Below the pieces are notes generated by a model. It saw only the letters and a program-made list of their open reading frames with translations, made no database searches and had not been told where the DNA came from. Of a DNA stretch of 64,000 bases, positions 43,101 through 52,800 are shown one piece after another (the stretch's first letter is position 1; each line of letters starts with the position of its first letter). Made by a program: the position numbers and the translations under genes. The stretch lies in the NCBI GenBank assembly GCA_045580325.1, contig JAZNNR010000005.1, positions 71,878 to 135,877 on the forward strand, given 5' to 3'. This DNA comes from SIG672 sp045580325 (GTDB taxonomy: Bacteria; Bacillota; Clostridia; Oscillospirales; CAG-272).

Positions 43101-46100
43101 GTAACGATCGGTACAGTTGACGTAACTATCGAGTCCGTTGGAGGCACAACTGCAAGCGGTACATACACTTCTAATGCAACTTGGACAAACGGAACGATTC
43201 AGTTCTCGGGTACAGGCGTTGTTAAGGTTACGATTACCGATAACAACTATTGCACACCTACCGTTCTTTACCTCGAAGTTGTTGATGCAACGAACGTAAC
43301 AGGGCTTAGCGGAACTATATCAGGCAACGTTGTTCTCCTTAACGACTGCGGACTTTCCTCGCTTACCGTAAGCGGACGTAATGCAGTTTACGGCAACGGA
43401 TTCACTGCTACTTATACAGGCAACGGTCAGTACCTCAACAACGGTCTTAAGCAGGGCATTGTCACCGTAAAAGAAAATGGTACACTTGATAACCTTAGAG
43501 TGATTGCACCGATATATCCTAGAGCATATCTCTATTATGGAACTACTTCATTAGGTGATTACGTTCAGGACGGTCCTTATGATGTAGGACCTAACGGTAA
43601 TAGATATCATTATCAGCTTTCTGCAGTAGCAGCAAGCGGTAATGCTACGATTTCTAATTGCTACATCTACGGCGGTAGAAATAACATCTTTGTTAATACC
43701 GGCGATGTAACTATCAAGGATACAATTCTTGAGTGTGGCACGGTTGCTAACATACAAATCCAGAGCAATAGCTCACATACAATTACCCTTGAAAATCTTA
43801 CAACAATTCAGTATCAAGTAAATCCTACTATTGATGATACTTCTAAGGTTATGCTTGGTGCAGGTATTATAGTTGGTCCCGAAACTACTGAAAATCCCGC
43901 TATCGTTTTGAATGGTGAGTTCAAGCAGTATAACTGGGTTAATGAAGATGATAAGAATGCTGCTTCAGATAAGGTTGCTAAAGAAATTATTAATGCAGCA
44001 CTTAACGCAACAGCATACAATCATACAATAAACGGAAAAACAACTTCTAACCTTGGCATCATTTATATGAATGATTACGAAGCAAAGGTTACTAATAACA
44101 CAGGCTTACCTTATGTAATGGATACGCTTTCCATAAGCGGCGTAAATGGTCAGGCATACTCTCTCCAGGGTGCGACCGAAGAGCAGATTTACAGCGATTA
44201 CGAAAACGCAGACAAATCTACTGAAAACGATTGGTATCAGCCTCAGTTCAAGTATGATAGCACTCTCGGCGATCAGTATGTCGCTGAAGGCGGTGACGAG
44301 CATTGCTTCCGTGAAGGCGACACTATTAAGGTATTGTTCCCCAGTGGCGATACCAAGGAGATTGATCTTGCTGCACTCGTAAATATCACGAAATACACAG
44401 GTCAGAATCTCGGTCTTGTAATTACTGTTAAGGATGAAAACGGCAATACTATCCCTGCAACAAATGGAAAAATAACTCTTACCAACGCGGGTGAGTACAC
44501 AGTAACCTACACCGTAACAGATACACTGTTCTTTGATAAAGACGGCAATACTGTTACTAAGACAGTAGAGTATTCTTGGGATGTAACTGTATCCGTTTCA
44601 TTGAAGGACACTGCTGTTCCTAATGCATATTTCGCTTATGATACTACAAAGCAGACTATGGGATATGCAAAGAAGAGTATGTTTGCGGGTGGAAACACGC
44701 AGTATCTTCCTTTCCTTGCAGGACTTAAGATTTATGACTACAACGGTCAAAATGCTTACTTGCGTTTTGACGGTGACAACGATTTCAACAAGATTGCCGC
44801 CGCTGAAATAACAGGTTATACGAGTGCAAATCATGTCCTCATTAAAGTAACACTTACTGATGGTGGCGTTATTAACATTGATACTACTGCTAGAGCAGCT
44901 TCTGGTGGATCTACTTATACAGGAAAACTTCAAACAAGCGGTAACACTCTGTACTATGTAAATGACGGTACAACAAGTGCAACTACAACAACTTGGGTAA
45001 TTTCTAGCTATAAATTTGTAGGAAATAATGGTGTTGAAATAGACTCCGGTGCTGTTACATTCTCTAATTGTGAAAATGGAAGCGTACCTACCGGTAACTT
45101 CAACACATCTATCAAATACACCGTAACCTACGATGCAAACGGCGGTAACTGCGGTCAAACTACCGGTTATGCTACTTCTGCAAGTGCAGCAGTAACACTT
45201 CCTACACCTACACGTAGCGGCTACATCTTCGCTGGCTGGTACACGGCGGTAGAGGGCGGCACAAGAGTTGGCGGTGCAGGGGAAAGCTATACACCTTCCG
45301 CAAATATTACCCTTTATGCACAGTGGGGTAAGCCTTGCACGGTAACTTATAATGCAAACGGTGGTTCTTGCGGTACGGCTTCTGAAAAGTACATAGGCAC
45401 AGCACTTACGCTTCCTACACCTACCCGCGACGGCTATTGGTTTATCGGTTGGTACGATGCAGCAAATGGCGGTAAAAAGGTAGGCGATGCAGGCGCAACC
45501 TATAATCCCAGTGGCGAAATCACACTTTATGCACATTGGCAGGAAAAGGTCGAGTACACTGTAACCTACAACGCGAACGGCGGTACGTGTGGTACAGCTT
45601 CTGCTACCTATCAGGGTACGGCACTGACGCTTCCCACACCTACTCGTACAGGATATAAGTTCCTCGGCTGGTACACAGCGGCAAGTAGCGGTACCAAGAT
45701 TGGCGATGCAGGTGCATCCTACATACCTGAGGCAAATATCACACTTTACGCACAGTGGCAGATAAATAGCTATACAATTAAAGTTACAACGAACAATGCA
45801 ACTGTTAATGTAAATGGTACAGCAGTTAGCAACAATGGCACAGTATCGATACAGTATGGTGCACAGGTAACTGTAGAAGTTACTTATTCCCAGAGTAGCA
45901 GCAAGTCAACGACAATTGAAGGCGCGGATGGAACAACTTACACCAGTCCCTTTAATATGCCTGCTCAGAATGTAACTATTAACGCAACCAGTACCAGTCC
46001 CTGCGTAACCTCCGACACAGTTATTACTCTCGCAGACGGTACTCAGAAGAGAATCGACGAGGTGACATACGATGATTATTTGCTCGTTTGGGACTTCTAC

Positions 46101-46679
46101 AATGGCAAGTATTCTGTTGCTCCTGCATCTATCGTAATGAATCATGGATACAATAATTATACGGTTGTTGCTCTAAGATTCAGCGACGGAACGGAGGTTA
46201 AGACTATTAACGGACACGGTTTCTTCGATGTGGCAACTAATGAGTATGTAATACTTAACGAAGAAAATGTTGCAAACTATCTTGGTCATGAATTTGTTCA
46301 AGTTGATGGTGATGGATATAACACTGTAAAGCTTGAAAGCTATGATATTTACAAGGAATATACCGAAAGCTGGTCTATCCTCACAGTGAAACACTACAAC
46401 TGCATACTTGAAAATATGTGGACAATAACACCCGCAGAGGTTGAAGGAAGCTGTGAATACCTTATGCCCTTCGATGTAAGTGATGAAATGAAATTTGATG
46501 CTGTTGCTATGCAGACAGACATCGAAAAGTATGGTCTTTACACCTATGAAGATTTTAGAGAGTATTGCACGTATGAGCAGTTTGCAGCCTTTGGCCTTGA
46601 AAACTGGAAGGTTGCAGTTGGCAAGGGATACATTACTTGGGAAGAGATCCTTTACTTAATAAGCATTCACATTGGATAA
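40107..46679 (+). CDS. giant SipW-dependent surface protein with InlB-type repeats and a C-terminal Hint domain
   Basis: A 2190-residue exported protein. Signal region TALILCFAMLLGSTFAWFTD, then a TasA/CalY-like domain to about 215 (NWEPGYTDVKVLKVLNAGSL, SAGNEYQ) and the YDPATGDVVLYMASFSEV domain to about 375. From about 395 to 760 there is a GLUG-like region (ADQLAAFSAIVGG, FDGNGNTIKNFYQN, NIGNGGIVGC). Beta-rich Ig-like segments follow to about 1660. Three InlB-type repeats (about 1670-1886, with YNANGG and GYKFLGWYT motifs) precede a Hint domain beginning at Cys1966 (CVTSDTVITLADGTQKRIDE), with GHGFF at His2037 and TVKHYN at 2093-2098. An 80-residue tail follows. No wall anchor. Largely paralogous to the next gene over the first 800 residues. 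Confidence 0.85.
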   Translation: MKKTRRSFLLSVTALILCFAMLLGSTFAWFTDIVTSSNNKIVSGTLDLDLQLKDKETGQYTSINESSDPVFDYDNWEPGYTDVKVLKVLNAGSLSLKWVSNFVSREAITKLAEVIDVYVKTSDSDIAYPDERTELTSANGWRKIGTLNQIIDSTIQPVNGQLLPGEADYFAVALHMQESAGNEYQNTSVGAFDITVHATQYTVENDSFGPDYDQNAQWPSGVIDGTIVASSAVTTDENGKVTTAVTMTNGKVSATVPAGTQLVSGTTSVTVTVSPVRESQANVTLSDTEKMLPVDVHIDGVAENNDVPIPVYLTEWLDTGLNIGNYHLYHVEDGVTTEMTLRADNATPVHNNFDYDPATGDVVLYMASFSEVAIVADTLKAWEGNYDYSWYDADATELKIANADQLAAFSAIVGGMAKDENGNFLITYTDTDGDVHHNDFFENKTVKLLADINLGDKESENNPDLIFYPIGYWNSEGTYEKTGTAISSGFYAFKGTFDGNGNTIKNFYQNTWEMKGDHDWYDATLQYYRDGMGLFGKILGGTVKNLTVDNFSCDSEIGTSGVIAAYADSIYGKPAVFENITITNCNPRVYNIGNGGIVGCAGWYSRNDSLGTDDYANAVTFRNITVDQTNKISALWGSWGVSCAGILGQYYPDSDCGIKLENCHVAAIIDVNNDVCSNYQYYWYRYAGMFIGTIRANTTDNDGYTVANTTGVTATDCTYTMGNWNEYWYCEIVANSIASYTHDHQFSRLENIYDLSKIKSGDTWLQEGHFALLDENRDIVDCYHIFKNSEGVLYRHFHDKGDETNGYEPYETVDVDGDGVKETVLKEDRQRYFIPFNQLMTGLDMGIKAHTEFEGIKFVENGTVQSVQKFNATENTEIAENATVTIKDLFIASGNGTISSPTVQVYVSPIGYGSTVSATYSGNTADWEKGTLTFSGTGSAKVVITDYFYCTNTVLYVTVGGKVTAYNKFDSKLTGDFLYRVGNKNTVNLGSLFKAKEGVTIGTVDVTIESVGGTTASGTYTSNATWTNGTIQFSGTGVVKVTITDNNYCTPTVLYLEVVDATNVTGLSGTISGNVVLLNDCGLSSLTVSGRNAVYGNGFTATYTGNGQYLNNGLKQGIVTVKENGTLDNLRVIAPIYPRAYLYYGTTSLGDYVQDGPYDVGPNGNRYHYQLSAVAASGNATISNCYIYGGRNNIFVNTGDVTIKDTILECGTVANIQIQSNSSHTITLENLTTIQYQVNPTIDDTSKVMLGAGIIVGPETTENPAIVLNGEFKQYNWVNEDDKNAASDKVAKEIINAALNATAYNHTINGKTTSNLGIIYMNDYEAKVTNNTGLPYVMDTLSISGVNGQAYSLQGATEEQIYSDYENADKSTENDWYQPQFKYDSTLGDQYVAEGGDEHCFREGDTIKVLFPSGDTKEIDLAALVNITKYTGQNLGLVITVKDENGNTIPATNGKITLTNAGEYTVTYTVTDTLFFDKDGNTVTKTVEYSWDVTVSVSLKDTAVPNAYFAYDTTKQTMGYAKKSMFAGGNTQYLPFLAGLKIYDYNGQNAYLRFDGDNDFNKIAAAEITGYTSANHVLIKVTLTDGGVINIDTTARAASGGSTYTGKLQTSGNTLYYVNDGTTSATTTTWVISSYKFVGNNGVEIDSGAVTFSNCENGSVPTGNFNTSIKYTVTYDANGGNCGQTTGYATSASAAVTLPTPTRSGYIFAGWYTAVEGGTRVGGAGESYTPSANITLYAQWGKPCTVTYNANGGSCGTASEKYIGTALTLPTPTRDGYWFIGWYDAANGGKKVGDAGATYNPSGEITLYAHWQEKVEYTVTYNANGGTCGTASATYQGTALTLPTPTRTGYKFLGWYTAASSGTKIGDAGASYIPEANITLYAQWQINSYTIKVTTNNATVNVNGTAVSNNGTVSIQYGAQVTVEVTYSQSSSKSTTIEGADGTTYTSPFNMPAQNVTINATSTSPCVTSDTVITLADGTQKRIDEVTYDDYLLVWDFYNGKYSVAPASIVMNHGYNNYTVVALRFSDGTEVKTINGHGFFDVATNEYVILNEENVANYLGHEFVQVDGDGYNTVKLESYDIYKEYTESWSILTVKHYNCILENMWTITPAEVEGSCEYLMPFDVSDEMKFDAVAMQTDIEKYGLYTYEDFREYCTYEQFAAFGLENWKVAVGKGYITWEEILYLISIHIG
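45117..45766 (+). repeat. three InlB-type (Listeria-Bacteroides) repeats
   Basis: Three direct repeats of about 70 codons, each with VTYxANGGxCG near the start, LPTPTRxGY and GWY in the middle and ITLYAxW at the end. They precede a spacer and the Hint domain in the 2190-residue protein. Such repeats fold as small beta-grasp units and usually act as spacers or adhesion modules. Confidence 0.85.
46002..46440 (+). other. Hint (hedgehog/intein-type) domain coding region
   Basis: The domain starts with Cys1966, the expected nucleophile, followed by TVITLADGTQKRIDEV, the typical first block. The block B position reads VKTINGHGFFD, with histidine 2037. The later block ILTVKHYNCILENMWT resembles the intein/Hog C-terminal block with T2093 and H2096. 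The terminal His-Asn of true inteins is absent (ENMWTITP), so cleavage at the N-side with attachment to another nucleophile, rather than splicing, is predicted. This is a motif-level reading. Confidence 0.72.
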
Positions 46680-46689
46680 CTTTACTCCA

Positions 46690-46716
46690 GCCCCCGACCC
46701 TTCGGGGTCGGGCGGC
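46690..46716 (+). repeat. stem-loop of the two-hairpin element, third plus-strand copy
   Basis: CCCGACCC (46693-46700), a TTCG loop (a stable C(UUCG)G tetraloop) and GGGTCGGG (46705-46712), extended by GCC/GGC across a one-base bulge, then GGCAACAAAAGCGCG. A weaker second stem (GCGCG near 46724 with CGCG near 46756) may follow. It separates the two giant surface-protein genes. Confidence 0.6.
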
Positions 46717-46832
46717 AACAAAAGCGCGACGAAAACTCGGTTTATTCATTTTTCACGCGTTTTTGTTTCCGAAAATCATTATTTTGTAAGCAAAAATCCT
46801 TAAAATAAATAAAATAAAAGGAGAAAGAGATA

Positions 46833-49800
46833 ATGAAAACCAAAAAATCATTACTCGCAAGCAGCATAGCACTGCTTTTGTGCTTTGCAATGTTGCTCGG
46901 ATCTACGTTTGCGTGGTTTACCGACGTCGTAACGAGCTCCGGCAACAAAATTCAGTCAGGCTCATTAAAGCTTGATCTGAAGGTGCTTACCGAGGTTGAA
47001 GCCACGGACGGCACGACTTATTACGAATGGGTATCTATCAAGAATGACAGATCACCCCTTTTCACCTATGAAAATTGGGAACCCGGTTATACCGACGTTA
47101 CCATTTTAATGGTTGAAAACCTTGGCACTCTGGCACTCAAATGGGAAGCTAGATTTGCCTCTGACAAACCCCTTTCTGCTTTGGCAGACGTTATCGACGT
47201 TTACGTCAAGCCCGGCGTAACTTCGTATCCTGCTAACAGATCTGATCTTGAGGCTAACGGTTGGAACAACGTTGGCTGCCTCAAAGACTTCGTTAACAAG
47301 CTTTCAGAAACCACGTACGGTTATCTTGACGGCATCGGCAGCGGCGGCACTACCAGTGCTACTCTCGGTATTGCTCTCAAGATGCGTGAGGAAGCGGGCA
47401 ACGAGTATCAGAACCTCACACTCGGTGAATTTGATATTCGTATCGTAGCAACACAGGCAATGAAGGAAGATGACTCCTTTGGTCCTGACTACGACGAAGA
47501 CGCTCAGTGGCCTGTATTTAAAGGCAGCGTAAGCGCTTCCGCGCCCGTAACCAATAATAATGGTACGCTTGCTTCTGATACAACTGTTTCCAGTACAGAC
47601 GGCAAGATCAGTGCAACTCTTCCTGCAGGCGTTACGCTTAATAACGGTACAGACAAGGTTACCCTCAGCGTAAGCGAGAAGACCGAAAGTGAAGCAGGTA
47701 TTCTCGCTGCACCTGGTGTAGCTATGTCCCCTGTTGACGTACATATTGAAGGCGTTGCAGAAGGGAACACCACTCCTATTCCTGTAACCATTCAGGCGCT
47801 CCTTCCTGCCGGTCTTAATGCAGGTAACTACAAGCTCTACCACGTAGAAGACGGTAATACCATTGAGATGACTCTTCGTGCAGCAGGTCAGACTCCTGCT
47901 CATAATACCTTTGATTACGATCCCGCAACAGGCGACGTAACACTCTATCTTGCATCCTTCTCTGAGGTTATGGTGCAGGCAGACATGGAAAACAAGTGGC
48001 AAGGCGGTATGGATTTCAGTTGGTATGAGTATTCTCTCGACGGTGAAATTTTCAAGATCTCCAACGCTGACCAGCTTGCAGCCTTTAGCGCAATCGTCGG
48101 CGGTATGAAATATGATTTTGAAGGAAATCTTCTCCCCGAATATACCCCCAACTATGCCGCTGATTCCTTCGAAGGCAAGATCGTAACTCTTACCGGTGAT
48201 ATCTTCATCGGTGATACTGACAAATATGCCGAAAACGGTGATGCTTCCGCAAACGGCTTTATGTTCTATCCTATCGGTTACTATAACACTACTTATAGTT
48301 ACCAAAAGAAAGATAAGATAGATGTTTCCAGTGGTTTTAAGCGCTTCAAAGGCACATTTGACGGTTGTGGACACATTATTTCCGACTTCTATCAGAACAC
48401 ATGGGAAGCATTCGGTGACTACAATGACGGTTACTCAGGCACACCTAACCACAACCGCGACGGCTTCGGTCTGTTCGGTAATGTTTTAGGTTCTAGAGAT
48501 GGCGAAGAATACACCGGCGGTATCATTAAGAACCTTACTGTTAATAATTTCTCTTCTGACGGTGAATTTACCACCACAGGTGCTATCGCAGCTTATGCTG
48601 ACGGAGCACTCTTCGAAAATATCTCTATTACCAACTGTAATCCCCGTGTTTACAACATCGGTAACGGCGGTATCGTAGGATGCGTTGGTTGGTATGCTGA
48701 GACAGCAGGCTTACTTACCACCTTCAAGAACGTTACCGTAGATAACTCTAACAAGATCACAGCTCTTTGGGGATCTTGGGACGTTGCCTGCGGCGGTATC
48801 GTTGGTCAGTACTATCCCACCAGCGGTCAGTCGGCACACAACTATCCCGTAAACGCCGGAATGCACTTCGAGAACTGTCATTCCTCTGCTGTTATAGACG
48901 TTTATAACGACGTGTGCGCAAACTATCAGTACTACGCATACCGTTATTCAGGACTTCTTATCGGTTCTGTTCGCGAGAACGTTGAGGAGGACGGCCACTC
49001 ATATCCCGATATGACAGGCATCACCGCAAGCGGCTGTACCGTTCACTTCGGCGACTGGAACGACTACTACTACTGCGAGATCGTTGCAAACTCTCTCGCA
49101 TCCTATACTCATGACCACCAGATGAGCCGTTTGACTCAGGTGAAGAGTATTGATGTAGAAAATATGAAGTATCTCCCTCTCGGTGAAACAAATAGCGCTG
49201 AGAATTGGGTTAATATTCCTACATCCGGTTGGGCTCACTACGTTGTAGTTAAGGATTATAACGAAACTACAGGTAAATATACCCACGGTGACGGACACGG
49301 CTTTGCAGATTGCTACCACTTTAATAACGGTAATGTTCATACACACGAAAGTGCAGGCACCGAAACCGTTAATGGAGTTCCGGGTATACTCAAAGAAGAT
49401 AAGCAGCTTATCTACCGCGAATTCAACAACCTTGTAACCGGCTACGGCTGGGGCGTAACAAGCAAGGGTGTTGGCGACCTTGACGGTGTAGAGAACCTTG
49501 ACGATATAATAGAAAACGAAGGCGAATCCTACGATAAGTTCGTACAGAAGAGCCACGACGCTAACCTTACGAGCAATAATACATACAGATTCGGTGAATT
49601 CTTTGATGCTATATCTAATAATCCTACAGTAAGCATTCTTTCTCCTACGGTAACCATTTCTGCAAACAACGTTACCGCAGAGGATAAAGTAACCGTAGAG
49701 ATTACCCGTAATAAGGATAATTGGGAAAATAGCACCATCGTATTCCGCGGTGCAGGTACGATTACCCTTACTATTCAGGATTACTATTTCTGTAATCCCA

Positions 49801-52800
49801 CCACAACCACACTTCAATTTGAAGTTCACACAAGCTTCCTTGACCACACTGTTAGCCCGTTGCCGATCAACGACGATTTCAGCCACGAGAATAGTAATAC
49901 ACAAGAAAACCGCTGGTTTGAAACATCGGGCGAATCCGCTAAGTACTACATAAGTGCAGAAGCAAGCAACTCTAACAGCGATAAAGCTAAGTATTTCTAT
50001 GTTGAAACCGACGTTACAATCCACGGTGTACTTGATAAAGACAGTGTAGCTAAGATCGGTTTTATTTCGGGAACTAATTTCAGGGATTCCGGTGATGATT
50101 CAGAATCCTACAGAGCAAGTATGTTCTACCTTGAAACTCCCGCTTACCGTTATGAATACAGCTCCGATAGCAGCGGTAACAATATGGGAACAGGAACAAA
50201 ACATGAGAGAACCACTTGGAATGACTTCAAAGTAGCTGAACAGCATAATAACTATAACACGATCTATTCAGCTCCTGCCATCTCCTTGACGGATGCGACT
50301 GCGGATACTGCTTTGGGAAGTTCTATATCCAAAGGCGTTACGTTCAAGATCGCGCTCCTTCGTGACGGAGATACTTATTATTTCTTCATTAACGGACAGC
50401 AGGCATTTACCTACAAAATAGACTCAACCTCTGAGCTTTACGAAGGCATAGATGCTGCAACCAATATCGGATTCTTCCATGATAACGTTAAAGCAACATT
50501 CTCTAACTATAAAGTTATCAGATCTGATATCTCCGCACCGACAGACGGTGTTCCCGGCCATACCGTAACAGACATAGTTTCGGTAAAGGACCAGAGAGGA
50601 TATATTGAATTCACATCAAGCGATCCCTTTACGCTTGGAACTCAGATAAACGGAAAACACTGGAACGGAAAAATTTACTATACAACAAGCACCGTTAACG
50701 ATTCTACTTGGTCAAATTGGGCAGAATGGGACGGTAAACCTATTACCGCTGTTAAGAATGGAGACAAGTACGTTATTCGCCTTAGCGGTGATGGAAACAC
50801 TTATATTACCGGTTATGAAAAAGTAGGTGGTGTAGACCAGTGCGGTTTCGGTTGGACTTTAACCGGTGATGACGATGTTTACTGTAGCGGAAACATCATG
50901 ACCTTGCTTGACCATGCGAAGGTACAGCGTGGTGAAACTCCCGAGATGGGCTATGCTGCTTTCTGGCAGCTCTTTAAGAATTGTACTAACCTTGCATCGG
51001 CACCTACCTTGCCTGCAACTGTACTTACACAGCGTTGTTACAGAGAAATGTTCCAGGGCTGCACAAGTCTTGAAGAAGCTCCTGTATTGCCCGCTACAAC
51101 GATGTGGCATGAATGTTATAACTATATGTTCAACGGTTGCACAAGTCTTGTAGATGCTCCTGATCTTCCCGCAACAGAGTTGTATCTCTCTTGCTATTCT
51201 AATATGTTCAGCAACTGCACAAGTCTTGAAACTGTTTCCGAGCTTCCTGCTACCGAGCTTGCAGCCTACTGTTACTACGCTATGTTCATGGGTTGTCCGA
51301 ATCTTAAGGAAATACCTTACTTGCCTGCAACTCAGATTGCAGAACATTGCTACAACTATATGTTCTACAATAAAGATCGCGATGATGCTAACGCAGGTAC
51401 CGGCATTAAGATATCTGAAAAATACGATGCAGAAAAAGGATATACAACTGAATATCGCATACCTGTAACTAATGCGGATATTAAAGCGGACTATAGTAAT
51501 TATGAAACTAAAAAAGATGCAAACGGAAACGATATAGTTATAGACGGAAAAACTCAATATAATTTTGACTATAGAACGTATCCTGTCAGCCAGATGTTTA
51601 CTTATACAGACGGCAAATATTTCGCAGTAAATGATAAACTGTTTACTGAGACACATCCTGCATACGGACTTGGTTACTTGCCCGGCGATATCAAGGTCGT
51701 AGGTAGAAACTTCGTTGAATTCACTTCGGATTCCGAGATCACCATTACATCTTCTAACGGTGGAAAAACTTGGACTAACAAGATAGAGTACAGTACTGAC
51801 GGTAAAACCTGGACAGAATGGACCGGTACTACAATCAGGGCTAACACTATTTACATGAGAGGTACCGGTAACAGGAAACTTACAGCAAGTGATCAGGATA
51901 CTTTAGCTGGTTGGACTATAACAGGTGAAAATATTTTCTGTAACGGTAATATTGAATACTTGCTTGATTATAAGACTGTAATGGCAGGCGGACATCCCCA
52001 GATGGACAATTTCTGCTTTAAAGCGCTGTTCAACGGCTGCACAGGTCTTGTGAAAGCTCCTGAGCTGCCCTCTATGACAGTAGCGTATCATGGCTATCAT
52101 AGTATGTTTAAGGGTTGTACAAGTCTTGTAACTGCACCTAAGTTGCCCGCAACCAAGTTGGCTACTACTTGCTACGGTGCTATGTTTGCCGACTGCACAA
52201 GCCTCGTAAACGCACCGGCTCTTCCTGCTACCACACTCGCAGGCTGGTGTTACTATGGTATGTTCCAGGGCTGCACAAGTCTTGTAAATGCACCCGAGCT
52301 TCCTGCTACTACACTGGCAGAAGATTGTTATGGTTATATGTTCTATGGTTGCACAAGTCTTGTAAACGCACCCGAACAAATTCCTGCTACTACACTTACA
52401 ATAAGGGGCTGTGAATATATGTTCTACGGATGCACAAGTCTTGAAACAGTTCCCGAACTTCCTGCTACTACACTGGCAGATAGGTGTTATTTCTGGATGT
52501 TCGCAGGTTGTACAAAGCTTAAGGAAGTACCTTATTTGCCCGCGACCACACTTGCAAATCACTGTTACAACCATATGTTCTTTGGCGTTGGTATAACTTA
52601 TTCCAATACTCAGAAAGATAGTTGTATGACCAAATATGCGTTCCCCTCGATAAGTGATTATGTTACTACCTACTATTCCTTTGGACAGATGTTTGATGGG
52701 GCTTCGCCATTAGATTATGTTCTAGCGAACTCATTGTATATAAAGACAGGTATCACTATCGTAGGCGCACCTGTTTGGAACGGCAATGACGTAAGCACTA

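Noticed and set aside
46002..46679. A true self-splicing intein in the 2190-residue protein
   Set aside because: There is no C-terminal His-Asn with a following Cys/Ser/Thr extein residue and the domain is at the protein end, so splicing is not expected; Hint-type cleavage is the better reading.
50982..52588. Possible CRISPR-like array
   Set aside because: The regular repeats are in-frame 78-base units without unique spacers; they encode leucine-rich repeats.
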